DNA of 64,000 bases, taken from assembly GCA_035048815.1 (NCBI GenBank), contig JAUCBN010000042.1, forward strand, positions 2,604,001 to 2,668,000, read 5' to 3'. This stretch comes from Abelmoschus esculentus. Taxonomy: Eukaryota; Streptophyta; Magnoliopsida; Malvales; Malvaceae. A program made the translations under genes and the position numbers. The notes under the pieces were generated by a model that did not search any database, was not told the DNA's origin, and saw only the letters and a program-made list of their open reading frames with translations. Shown piece after piece: positions 1-12,378 of this stretch; position 1 is the first letter of the stretch, and every line of letters begins with the position of its first letter.

Positions 1-780
1 TTGAATTGTTTAATCCAATTATTTCACTTCTTAATTGCGATTTAATTATAATTTTTTTATAAATTTAATAAAAATTCAGTGACATTTATCAAAAAAAATC
101 TACATAGATTTACTAAGCATTTAAGTAAAAACTTACTAAGAAGTTTTGAAATTTTTGAAAGAGCAATTAGCTACAAATATTCAAAGAAATTAAAATTTAA
201 TGAGGGAGTTAAGAAACGATGGAGTTGTCTGTGCATAGGCATTTGAATTTTATGTCGTGTGTTGATGTTTTTTGTATTGTTATGCTCAATCCCCACACTG
301 TCCTCACATGGCTCACATGCCAAGTGTTTGCTTTCTTGTCCAGAATCTTAAAGCTTTTCTGGGTTCTATCAGCCCTACGAAATGAACTGTCATTTGAACA
401 AGACAGAGTTTCCAGAGTATCAACGACAACGAAAATACAAGGTTGGATTGCACGAAGAAAAACCTAAATATACATTTTTTTCGTTAAATGTTATCTTAAT
501 TCCAAACTGTTTAAAATGATGAAGCACATCCATAAAATGTCACTTGACACATCTGAAAAGTCACGTGATACTACCAGAAAAAAAAAATGAAAAATTTATT
601 TTTTATTAAAAATAGAAAACAAAAACATCGTACTCCCATTAGTTCATATACATAATTTTTCATCTACAAAAATTCTATAAGTTAAAGCTGATGCCAGAGC
701 ATCCCATGTCATCGTAAATATTAATGCTCGAATTAAACTGATACATAAATTTTGACAGACATGGTAAAAGTTTTGGTCCA
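1..780. other. AT-rich intergenic sequence, no gene recognised
   Basis: An open frame of 82 codons begins near 219, but it has no family resemblance, no intron signals and AT-driven composition, so I do not call it a gene. No RNA gene, terminal repeat or tandem repeat was recognised here. Confidence 0.5.
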
Positions 781-824
781 AGTACTGCAGGGGCACGTGA
801 ACCCTTCGCATCTACCATGAAAAT

Positions 825-899
825 CTAGTCAACCTGCAGCTTCTCTAACATCAGTTTGTTGATCTCAGGGTTCCAGGCAATTTGGTTAAGATTTTCTGG
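825..899 (-). other. possible terminal coding exon fragment, unidentified
   Basis: Read on the minus strand, about 22 codons ending in TAG at 825-827 give a protein-like segment (PENLNQIAWNPEIN, then a Leu/Lys-rich tail LMLEKLQVD). An AG that could be a splice acceptor precedes it, after an A-rich run. The amino-acid composition looks like real protein, unlike the neighbouring AT-rich frames. I do not recognise the family and see no upstream exon, so this may be the last exon of a lost gene or chance. Confidence 0.2.
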
Positions 900-1164
900 G
901 TGTTTTTTTTTTACAAAATGGGAGACCGGTGGCCAAATACATATATAATATCAGTTGTGGAACTGTTGAAACAAGGCTGGCATTTGATCTCACCAACGAC
1001 ACTGGGACAATAAACAAATGAAACCAAACCTAACTGGAGGGCATCTGGTAGTTAGTTTTCGTGGAACAATTCAACTGTTGTTTGGCCTATTAGTTTCTAT
1101 GTACTATCATATTCCCCTGGTTCTCTCTTCTTCTTCATCCTTTACACAAGCTATAACCCCTAGG

Positions 1165-2335
1165 CCCTAGTCATGCACGCATTCTGAGCATATGTGGCAG
1201 TGGCAGTGGCTTTGTATGGATGTTAGCCACCTGCTCTGTAAAAGGCACAAATTTAACTATAAGCTGCTGAGCAAGAACCCTTTCTCTGGCAAAATGAATG
1301 TCAATTTCGTCATGCTTCACCCGAGCATGATGTGTAGGGTTGGCGGTCAGAGAAACTGTGAATGTGTTATCACACCATACAGTTGACGTTCGAACAAGTT
1401 CTTGAAGCATCAAGCAATGGAATTTCTTCCAAAATACGCATAATACCATGTTGATCGCCTATCTTCAACTGATGCTGTCCAGTCTGCATCAAAATAACAT
1501 ATCAAATCAAAAACTCCAATAGCTTTATGACAAAGTCCACAGTAAAGTGAATATTCTCTTAACAACTCGCCAGTAAGTATCTTTGAGACAATTCATATAC
1601 TGTCTGACTTTATTTACAGCAAATGATATGTCAAGTTGAGTCAAACAGATATATTAGAGACCGCCAATTATACTAGATGTATATCAACAAAAATTTGACC
1701 AGAATCAGTATGTAACCTTGGAGAGACCACCATGGGTGTGGCACATAGTTGTAGTTTTAAGTACCCGGAACGTGATTTTAGAGGATGTATCATGGACGTC
1801 TCATGTTGATGGGGTGCGGATAAAAACGACCGGAGACTAATTAAAACGGAATAAGAACACCATATAATGATTATTATGTACATGAACTAATAGAGGTGAA
1901 TGATGGTCATAGCAGAAGTAATGGATTGTGAAAATCAATTGTATTGCGAAGATTGACTGGTGGACGTAGCAGGAGTAGTATAAAGTAGAGATAAATTCTG
2001 CTGTGGAGGTGAATTGGTGGACATAACAGGAGTAATGGATTGTGAAGATGAATTCTATTGTGGAGATGGAACGGTGAATATAGCATGAGTAATGGATTGT
2101 GGAGATGTATTTTGCTGTGAAGATGGAATGGTAAATATAGCATGAGTAATATGTTCACCAGGACTAGGAGCAGAAGGCAGAAGGGGTTTTCGGGATTCAA
2201 GAACCTCCGAGACTGGAATAAATCTTGTCTTTGTGGTGTCGGAATGCTGAAGGGTCACTATGGATTGCATGGCTTAAAGGAAGGTACCTTTCAGCAGGGT
2301 CCAATAAACACTTCTAACAACTGGAATTAGAGAAT
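1165..2335 (-). mobile_element. Ty1/copia retrotransposon pol relic (RT end, RNase H)
   Basis: Read on the minus strand, fragments occur in the order expected for the 3' half of copia pol. Near 1570-1750 there is a decayed stretch resembling the family's region preceding RNase H (TPMVVSPRL, then a block like RSIVGGLQY and DISFAVNKV). At 1171-1449 an RNase H tail is recognisable by TVWCDNTFTVSLTANP, KHDEIDIHFARERV and EQVANIHTKPLP. The frame is broken by stops and shifts between these blocks, so no protein is made. A 57-bp tandem repeat lies in the presumed linker before the reverse transcriptase. I could not identify long terminal repeats, so the limits are approximate. Confidence 0.8.
1864..2148 (-). 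repeat. 57-bp tandem repeat, four clear copies plus one degenerate
   Basis: Copies lie at 1921-1977, 1978-2034, 2035-2091 and 2092-2148, each exactly 57 bp, and a more diverged fifth is at 1864-1920. The unit length is divisible by three, so the array would have encoded 19-residue repeats (core SPQSITHAIFTVPSPQ) in the copia polyprotein. A stop codon at 2055-2057 on the minus strand breaks the frame in the third clear copy. Confidence 0.85.
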
Positions 2336-2339
2336 GCGG

Positions 2340-5300
2340 CCGGCGGCAGGAATACAGGCTTTGCAGCAAGAAAATGGAAGAACCTACACACTGGCCCAAT
2401 CTTATGAATGACCTTACGATCTCCATTACTCAAGAAAAATAGAACCAACACACTGGCCCAACCATGTGGCCAGGCACAGGCTTTCGGTCCTAGTTACTTA
2501 AGCCGCTGCTGATTCTGATTGGGGACCCCCTTGCCATCATTGTTGGTCATGGACATAATGACCAATTAAAAGTTCCACCCAAATGAACAGTTCCTCCCCC
2601 TCCCCCTGTTTCTGTAAAATCCAGTCGGTTATGTTAGAAGGTCGTGCGTTGGGAGTTCTGTTTCAATGAATTACCTAACAGATGGACAGCGGAGTAGTTT
2701 TCCCTGTTTAAATCATACCACCTAACAGTGTACAGCGACTCCCCAACATTTTATGACTATGCCGACGCAGACCAGACCGCAAACCCTGTGTTGATGTGTG
2801 GCCGGTTTCAAGTCTATGGGTCTCCCTCCTGACCCAGAGGAGTAATTAGAATCCATTAGCTTTCCCTTCATTGACAATGCAATATGAGAGGGGGTATCCT
2901 GTGGATGTTAGCTGGGGAATCATATTATGGTATTCATACCACTTTAAATGCTATATATATATCCCTTACCAAAACATCCCTTTCATGTTTGATTGAGTTT
3001 CAAGAAAAAAAGGAAATATTCTTTTATCTCTTAACATCGAGTAAAAATTTTCTATTCTAATCGTGACTCTTTTTATATCTTTTATTAAAAAAATTTAAAA
3101 TTTTAAATTCTAAACCTTAATCTATATATAATATTCTAAACCCTAAAAAATACATCTTACACATAATTTATTAAATGTTAACTATCTACAATCTCTAGCA
3201 CTGAACCCTAAACCTACTAATTTAAAGTGGGGATGCCAACAAAGACACTATTAAGAGACAGGCGATTTATACCCCTTAACTTCTATCTATATTTGTTCTC
3301 ATGTTTTCATACAACAAACACGAATAACTACTCATTTGTTAAGTAATTAAAAGTATTATGTTTCCATTTTGATACGATTAGAAACTATCTATTTCAATAA
3401 CATCATACCTAATCCACTAATTAAGTAAAAAAAATATCTTATTTCTCATATTAACATCTAATCTTTTAATTATTTTGTGTTTGATTGCTTTAAGTTAAAT
3501 GTATATACAAGATATATAGATTTTAAAAATAGTTCTAATCGACAGATATAAGAGGTAGTTGCAACAATTACGCTGGCCTGGTTTGTTCTTTTTCCTTGTT
3601 TTGAGTTTACTTTATTTTGCTCAAATATACATGTTTTGTTCTTCTTTTGTATTATATTAGTAATCATCAACCACGTTTAGTAACGGTTTAATATATTTTT
3701 CCTTATTTAAAAGATCTTCGTATATTAACTTAAATACAAATTAGACCGGTCAGATATTGATCTGACCACACAAAAACATATCTAATATCGACTCAAACTG
3801 AAAATTGATCGATTTGATATTAACCCAGACAAAAAAGTTAATTGATTCGATATTAACATTGACCTAACCTTAAAAACAATTGATATGATATTAATTCAAT
3901 CTGATATTAATCTAACTCAAAAAGTTTAACTGACCTGATATTGACCCGACTCGAATACTCAAATTAACTCAAAATATTATAAAACTAAATTAAATTGTAA
4001 TCGAATCAAATCCAACTTAAATTGAACCTAAATAAAAAACAACCCAAATCAAAAAATAATCTGATTCAAACGACTCAATTACCAATTTACCACCTTTATA
4101 TATAAATCAAAAGTACACACGAACTTTTCCAACCAACATTTAACTGTTGAATAGAGAATAAATACTGAATGGTTACGAAAAGCTGCCCAAGCAGAGTATT
4201 TTTCCGTTTAATTTAATCTTAAACGAAAGTTTTAAAAAAATTAAAAATATCTTTTAATATAAATTTTTTATTTAAATTATCATTTAAAATTCGTCGAACG
4301 AAACCTAAATAAAATTTATCGTATGATATTCATATATTCAAAATTAGAATGCGTGAATAATATATTTTTTAATTATAATATACATTTTACGTGGTCAATA
4401 TTTAATTTCATTAGACCTTCGAAATTAAAAAAAAAATCTAATTATCTTCTATTTATTTGACTCTTTGTCTCATTAAAAACAGCTGTTCTGTCTTTTTGCC
4501 GGTGGCATGGGTTGCATAACTAACATCATCATTATCGTCATCATTTTGAATATGATTAGTGGTTAATTACTTTTTTAACCTTTCACGAGAACCAAGAGAA
4601 AAACACATATAAAAAAAAAATCAAATTTCATTTAATTGGTAATCCATAAATAAAAGGAAATTGTTTAGGTTAAGAAATATATTAACAGGAAATTTGGGTT
4701 TAATTATTTTATCTGTAATATATATATATATTAGTTTATAATTAGTTTTAGATTATTTAAAAAATTAAAATAAATACAAGTATGAAATATATAAATTTAT
4801 CAAATATGTGTATCAAATTAGTTCGAAAGATATATATATATATAACAGTTATAAAAATAACAAATTGAAATATTAAATATATAATATTTATTAAATATTA
4901 ATATTCATTAAAAATTATATAATATATAATTTCCCATTTTTAAAAAACTTTATTTTTTAAAATCGATATCAAATTCTTTTTAAAATAATATAATTTCTCC
5001 TTCTTATATATTTTTATATAAAATATACGCAAAATACTTCTCAATTCTTTTGGGAGACAAATGACACCCCATTTGCCCAGCTATCTTTGCTATGACTAAA
5101 ATCAATGATGTAAAAAAACGGATAAATTATGAGTTATATAAATTTAATTTTATTAATATTTAATTTTTTTTTTTGATTTTATCAAGCGAAAACAAATTAA
5201 GTCTAACAATTTTATGACTTGTTCGATAAATTTATAAAATACTTAAAAATATAATATATTTTTTAATTATTAAACTAGAATGAACTATAATATATGTTCT

Positions 5301-6650
5301 GGATAATAATAATAATTTATTAGTAATAGTAGTAGTAGGACTATAAACAAAACAAGATAAATCATAAACTATTAATATTTAATTTAATTAAAATTTGATT
5401 AATATTAACTTTAAATTCTTAATAAATTGAAAGTGAAAAAAGCGAAAAGAAATTATGATTTAAGAAGATTTCTTGTATAAATTAAAGTTATAAAGATAAT
5501 TTTTATCTTTAACGTTTATAATTTTTTTATGTAGCTATTAATTTTTAAGAGAAATTTATCTTTTAATTTATATATTTTTGACGAATATCTCATTTTTTAA
5601 TTACTGATAACTGAATCGTTAAAAATTTAATAATAATCACATATCATATATAGTATGTGATAATATATTTTAAATGACTTAACATCTAGTACATCAAATA
5701 CATACACGCGTAATATAGTTTTATTTCGATATAAAATATAAAATAATTAAAAATCAAATAAAATATTAAAAATTAATTAAATCTGAAACAAAAGACTATT
5801 AAATATTTTCAACCCTAATTATGGTAGAATCAAAATTTTTATCTAAAACATAATTTGAAAAGGAAAGGCTTTGTAGAGTTTATTACCGTTGAATCAAAGA
5901 TAAATAATTTTGATACTAATTAATTGAGTTTTTATTATTTTAGTTTAGAATTTAGGTATTTTAGTGTTCAATCTAAATTGGAGGTTTAAGTTTTTTTATA
6001 AAAATCTTTTAGTTTAGTTAGGGTTAGAAATGTTTAGTATCTTTTGTTTGAGATTTAATTATTTTTTTATATTTTATTTAAATTTTAAGTGTTTTATATT
6101 TCATATTAGAATAAAATTATATTATATATATTTAATATGTTAGATTTTATGTTATTAAAATATACTATCAAATGTATATGACATATTACTATCGTTAAAT
6201 TTTTAACGGTTCAATAATCATATTAATTAAGAGATGAGATATTTATTAAAAACACATATTAAAGATTAAAATAAAACTCAAATAATAAAAATTATAAATG
6301 TTAAATATAAAAATTATCTTTAATGTATAAAATAAAAAAGATTCTACAAATCTAACGTCTGAAAATTAATCATAACATTTTTAAATAAAATAAAATTTAA
6401 TCCTCGCTGTAACATTAAATAATATGTTTTCTTTATAATGTTCATTTCCTCAGCCCTTCTCTTTCTCTGTGTCTTTGTCTCACTTTTTGTTTTTCTGTTT
6501 GCCTGACTCAAATTTCTATCTCATTCTTTTCTTTTATCGTTTTCTCGCCGCACTTTCTCTTCCTGTTATCAGATCAGTTAGGGAAGGGAGGAAGGTTACT
6601 GGAACCGTCCGATGTGTGGACTTTTGACTTTGTTGTGATCGGGGGGGTTT
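2340..6650. other. intergenic region between copia relic and CRK3-like gene
   Basis: The segment 2340-2990 is visibly less AT-rich but has no recognisable gene. From 3000 on the sequence is strongly AT-rich. Degenerate telomere-like strings (CTAAACCCTAAA) occur at about 3100-3215. At 3740-4080 there is a low-order repetition of phrases such as GATATTAACCCGAC and CTCGACTC. Pyrimidine-rich sequence at 6430-6560 probably belongs to the promoter or 5' leader of the following kinase gene. Confidence 0.5.
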
Positions 6651-6658
6651 AATTGAGG

Positions 6659-9600
6659 ATGGGACAGTGTTACGGAAAAGTTAATCAATCGGGAGGAAAT
6701 GAAGGGACGACGACCACGGTGGTGGTTTCAGCAGATCAGGACGAAACATCGATACAATCGGCTAATGGCGTTGCTAATGTTCCTTCAGTGAAGAATACTC
6801 CAGCTAGATCTTCGAGCCAGAGTCCATGGCCCAGCCCATACCCACACGGGGTGTCTGCAAGTCCGCTTCCTCCGGGTGTATCTCCTTCTCCGGCGAGGGC
6901 TTCGAGGGGTTCGACTCCGAGGAGATTCTTCCGGAGGCCGTTTCCTCCGCCTTCTCCTGCCAAACACATAAAGGCATCTCTGGTGAAGCGGCTTGGAGGT
7001 AAGCCGAAGGAAGGTCCGATCCCTGAGGATCGCGGAACTGAGCCGGAGCAAGCGTTGGATAAGAACTTTGGTTATGGTAAGAATTTTGGAGCTAAGTACG
7101 AGCTTGGAAAAGAAATCGGGAGGGGGCATTTTGGCCACACTTGCTCTGCTAGAGGTAAAAAGGGTGAGCTCAAGGATCAACCTCTTGCTGTTAAGATCAT
7201 ATCAAAAGCTAAGGTACAATGCTCGCTCTTCAACTAATTTCTCCGTTTTTCATTGTTTGTTTTCAGTAATTTAGCTAACTTTATATATTCTGGAGATATT
7301 CAGATTGTTTTCTTAACGAATTTGAACGTATTATTCTTATGTTGATTTTCCTTAAAATATTCTGAAGAGAAGGTCCTTTACTTATGATGGTATTGTTATT
7401 TTTTTGGAACATTAGATAGATGCTTGTCTTCTTGATTCAAGTAAACTCGTCGGAGTTGTTCTTAGTTGAAGAATATAAGTTAGATGAGCTATGAAATTAT
7501 AGAATGATCACGATCATAGATATTTGGCAATTACTTCAGCTGTATAGGATATATGAGTTTAAAGGATACCTGTTTAGATTTTCCGTATCCTTTTTCTCGG
7601 AGTAAGCACGATTGCCATTGTAATTCTGGAAGACCGAAAGCGGACAAAGGCGGATTTGTCTTTATTTGATGATCATTAGATAGATGTTTGTATTCTTAAT
7701 TCAAGTAAACTTGGCTGGAGTTGTTCTTGGTTGAAGAATATAATAATTATAGGACGAACATGATCATTGCTATTTGACAAATACATCAGCTCTATAGGAT
7801 ATACACGCGTTTAAAGGATACCTGTCGGTTAGGAGAAAATGCGATCGATATTGTAATTTTGGAAAACCGAAAGAAGACAAAGGCGGAATTGTCTTTTTTT
7901 ATGACCATTTATTGCATGTGGCGATAATACGGGTCAACTTGAGATCTTTTGTACCTAAAGTCTAAAATGGAAATGCAAACTGTAGCCACATCCAGCACAA
8001 TATAATTAGGTTGGAATGTAAAATTTGTTTCTTCATAGACTTTAGGTGTATATCCACGTCTTATCACCAAAATCCACAGGCCGTTTTTCTGCCTACATAA
8101 TGACATTACAGGTGATTGCGTCTGCGGTTAACAACCCTATTTTCCTTATTTTGTGTCAAAGCAACTATTCTAAATTTCTGACTTGGTATCATTCCAGTGT
8201 TTCTTCCTTTTTCTCATAACTTGAATAGAGAATTGTTCTCTACTCTGCATTATACTTATAGTTAACTTTCCAATATATTTCTTCTCTTTTTGATTTCCTT
8301 TTCACAGTTAAGGTCTCAAAAAAAAAGAGAAAAAATGATCAAATGTGTTGATTAACCACAGGGCTTGACCTGGTGGCTTCTCCCCTCCCTTTTTTGTGGT
8401 CAGTTTTTTAGTATGACTAGGGTCAAATTCCAGGCCCTGTATCCCTATGGGCTGTACTCTCTTTCCTCAAGGGAAGAAAATTATAAAGTACAAACTGTTG
8501 AGTGTAATGGCTGCTTTATAATCAGGTTTATTTGACAGATGACAACAGCAATATCAATTGAAGATGTTCGGAGGGAGGTGAAAATATTAAAGGCACTATC
8601 AGGACATAAGCATCTGGTCCAATTTTATGATGCATGTGAAGATGCCAATAATGTGTACATAGTCATGGAGTATGTCTTCTCTTGATTTTGTTACAATTTG
8701 TTGTAGGAAACTGGTTTATCTGAATTTTGCTGGTTTTAAAAATAATAGCCGGCCTAATTTGCATTTGTAACAGCAATTCATGGAATATTCCAACTGTAGC
8801 ATCTTAAAAAATTGTATTGCATTTTTATGATTTTGGTCTGACAGTTGTGGAATTCTGTATCTTATCAGATTGTGTGAAGGTGGAGAGCTATTGGACAGAA
8901 TTTTGGCGAGGTAAGTTGTTTTTTTATACTTTCTGTGATTTAGACCAAGTTTATAAACATTGTATTTGAATATCATTATCTTTATAGAAAATAGAAGGTT
9001 ATATAAATGTCTTTGTTTATCTTTATCCTAACCTTTGTTCCCTGTTCCCCCTCTTATATTTAACATATAAGAAGGTTAAAGGCCTCTAATGTGATTAGTT
9101 AGTTATGTTGGACACTGAGATGAAAATTTCTCTATTACAGGGGAGGAAGGTATACTGAGGAAGATGCAAAAGCTATAGTTGTACAAATCTTAAGTGTGGT
9201 TTCATTTTGTCATCTTCAAGGAGTTGTGCACCGTGACTTAAAACCAGAGGTTTTTACTTTTGTATTTGATTGTTATGGATTGTGAAGATGAAAAGTATAT
9301 ATTCTGGCTTATATCACATCTCTGATTTCATTCTTTGTTGCTTGAGCTACAGAACTTCCTTTTCACTTCTGGTGGTGAAGATGCTGACATGAAACTAATA
9401 GATTTCGGTCTTTCTGACTTTATTAGGCCAGGTAATGGCTGATCATACCTTAAACTTTAGCATGGTTCACCATTGATCTTACCTTCATTACTTCTGTAAC
9501 GCTATAAAATGAATGACTATAATCAGTGATGATAATCAACCACTTATTTTTTGGTTGGCTTCTTTCTAGATGAGTTATGTTCTTAGATTCTTATACGTCA

Positions 9601-12378
9601 AGTGAGTTTAGACGTACAAATTTGCTGTAATGTACTAGCACCTCTGTTTGGCTGTAAATTGGAGAACAAATTAAGTTGTTTTCTTGCATATAAAACCTCA
9701 GAGACGTAATCCCTATTGAAGCGGAATTTGTGAGGTATTACAATTGGCATTTATGTATACCTGCACATGTAGCAGCAGATAAAGTTATGTTGGATGTCCA
9801 TCAGTTTCCTATTCCCACTTTTATATGATGATCTAATATCATTGGACTGAATTTCTAACCACAGTTATTAGTCTGTTTTCTTTATTTAACTTTTGTGTCT
9901 TGTATGTTTGTAACAGATGAAAGGCTCAATGATATTGTTGGAAGTGCTTATTATGTTGCTCCTGAAGTTCTGCATAGATCTTATAGTCTGGAAGCAGATA
10001 TATGGAGCATTGGAGTAATCACCTACATCTTGTTATGTGGAAGCCGGCCTTTCTGGGCACGTACTGAATCTGGAATTTTTCGGTCTGTGCTAAGATCTGA
10101 TCCTAATTTTGATGATTTGCCGTGGCCATCTGTCTCACCAGAGGCAAAAGATTTTGTTAAGAGACTCCTGAACAAGGATTACAGAAAAAGAATGACTTCT
10201 GTACAAGCTTTAAGTAAGTCTGGAATTTGTGCTTAACTAGTGAACACATGGATTTTCCCCCCATTGTGGAAATGATTAATTATATTTTTCATACAAGCTA
10301 GTCAATTTTGGTGGTAGGATTAGCCTGTATCTGATGAATAGTGATACAATTTATTATGACATTTGATTGATTACATTTGTCTGGGAAGCCAATCACTTTT
10401 GCTGGTAGGATTGGCACAAATCAGAAGAATTAATTCACTTTTATGATATTTCAGCTCATCCTTGGTTGCGTGATGAGAGTCGTCCAGTCCCTCTTGATAT
10501 ACTGGTTTATAAGTTAGTTAAGTCATACCTGCATGCAACACCATTCAAACGTGCTGCTCTAAAGGTATGATTTTTCTCCCTTAGTTTTTCATGATTGAAA
10601 TGCACACATCATTTGCTTGAGCGATTGTCTCTCTTTTTCTATCCGTCCTGCTCATTCCTCTCTCTTAGGACATCTTTAAGGGTAGTTCTTGCTCTTGGTT
10701 TCCGAAATACTTTGCAGCAAGTTGCAAAAACCCTAGTTAAAGCTTAAGATTGTTATAGAAAATAGCTCAGTTAATTAATACTCTGATGTTTCTACCATCC
10801 AATTATTTAAAACTGTCAAACATCCTTGTCAACTTTTGTGGATGGTAGTGGCATGCATGTAGAAGTTCTAAATTAAAATTGGTATTTTCAGGTTAACTTT
10901 AGCGTAATTAAGATTATTGTTATATTATACTGGAAACAGTTTTTGCAGAATTAAATTCTTGCAGTTCGTAGACCATGCAAGTCTTTAATTAGTTTTGCTG
11001 GAATGTTTGACTGTGAAACAATTGTGAACATATTTTCTTTCTGAAGCAGCTAACCATGATACCTAGTGCTGAGGATCCACTAAGAGCTTAGGGTGGGGCA
11101 AGTGGCCACTCACATACCAAAAAATTTAGTGTTATAATATATGTGTGTCCATCCTCAAAAAAAGTTCTGGATCTGCCACGGATGATATCCATATAAATAT
11201 GATTGTTTTTAACTTCATAAACTTGTACAAGTATATATGTATGTGTTTTTATATGTGTGTGCACACGGGGACAGTTTCGTGAACACATATTTTGCTTTCT
11301 GTCACGCTCTAACTTGTATTTGTGCATATTGTAGGCTCTTTCGAAAGCATTGACTGAAGATGAGCTGGTTTATCTCAGAGCACAATTCAGGCTTTTGGAA
11401 CCGAATAGAGATGGGAGTATCTCTCTTGAAAATTTTAAAATGGTTATTGACTGCCTCTATGAACCCTATCAATTCAAGTTTGAAGACTAAAATGGCTTAT
11501 GATTTCTAGCTGATCTCTGTCCAATTCTTTGGCATCAGATGTTGACTTAATTAGACAATTATAGGGCATCTAAATTATCTGTTCTTTCCCCTACTTTTTT
11601 AGGGCTCTTATCTTTGATCTCTCTATTTTTCTATTTGGTTATTATTTTATATGACGTATGAAATATTTATATGACCTAAGCTTATCAATATTTCAGGCAC
11701 TTGCTCAAAATGCTACTGACGCAATGGGTGAATCAAGGGTACCTGATTTTCTTAATAATGTAAGTTTCTGTCTAGAAGATCTCGTGGGTCTTATGTTCTC
11801 TTCTCACAGTTTAGTCTGTCTTCGTGGCATAAAATTGATTTGTTAAATGTGTAAAATTCCTCCTTTTAATGATGGTCCTTTCTTGGAATACCACATTACA
11901 ATCTCCCCGCCCTCCCTACATTGGTCGTTATTTGCCATGTGAATTTCACTTCCTCACCATTGCATTGCCTTTATGCTCAGTTGGGAACGCTCGCGTATAG
12001 GAAAATGTACTTTGAAGAGTTTTGTGCTGCTGCAATTAGCACACATCAATTGGAAGCAGTTGAAAGCTGGGAGCAGATTGCATCCACTGCTTTTGAACAT
12101 TTTGAGCATGAGGGAAATAGAGTCATCTCAATTGAAGAATTGGCGAGGGTATGATGCTTGTTGCTTCCATCCATCTCATTGCCTCATCTTGTCTTGTTGT
12201 TGTTGTTATGCAGTTTTAACTCCTTTTGATTTGATTGCAGGAGTTGAATGTTGGCCCTTCAGCTTATTCCTTCCTCAAAGACTGGATCCGAGCCTCAGAT
12301 GGAAAGCTAAGTTTACTTGGATATACAAAATTTTTACATGGTGTGACGCTTCGTAGCTCAAATACAAGGAACCATTAA
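6659..12378 (+). CDS. CRK3: CDPK-related protein kinase, CRK3-like
   Basis: Membrane-attached Ser/Thr kinase of the plant CDPK-related family. Predicted coding exons: 6659-7213, 8539-8669, 8869-8910, 9141-9249, 9353-9431, 9917-10213, 10455-10564, 11335-11442, 11697-11759, 11981-12148, 12241-12378. All have GT-AG borders and compatible phases and give 599 residues, the usual family length. The start MGQCYGK carries Gly2 for myristoylation and Cys4 for palmitoylation. A Ser/Pro-rich N-terminal region reaches about residue 100. The kinase domain starts near 147: glycine loop GRGHFG (154-159), Lys179, Glu198, catalytic Asp275 in HRDLKPEN and Asp296 in DFG, all intact. The C-terminal third is the degenerate EF-hand region (CRKs bind calcium weakly or not at all). 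From memory, Arabidopsis CRK3 acts on cytosolic glutamine synthetase; the substrate here is inference. Start chosen at the ATG, not the in-frame TTG at 6653. Confidence 0.93.
7411..7910 (+). repeat. 264-bp tandem duplication in CRK3-like intron 1
   Basis: Unit one is 7411-7674 and unit two starts at 7675 and ends near 7910. Both open with ATTAGATAGATG, continue through a shared AGGATACCTGT block and end with ACAAAGGCGG followed by TTGTCTTT. The copies differ by many substitutions and small indels (unit two is shorter), so the duplication is not recent. Confidence 0.8.
11088..11190. repeat. dispersed repeat fragment in CRK3-like intron 7
   Basis: The stretch GGTGGGGCAAGTGGCC followed by an AT-rich stretch and GATCTGCCACGG resembles other pieces in the window (about 42858-43030, 51058-51300 and 54895-55075) that share a GGGTGGGCAA-like start and a TGGATCC/GCCACC-like end. 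It is probably the remnant of a non-autonomous element; class not determined. Confidence 0.35.

Noticed and set aside
2340..2990. possible gene or LTR in the less AT-rich segment right of the copia relic
   Set aside because: No coding motif and no matching repeat on the other side of the element, so an LTR cannot be supported.
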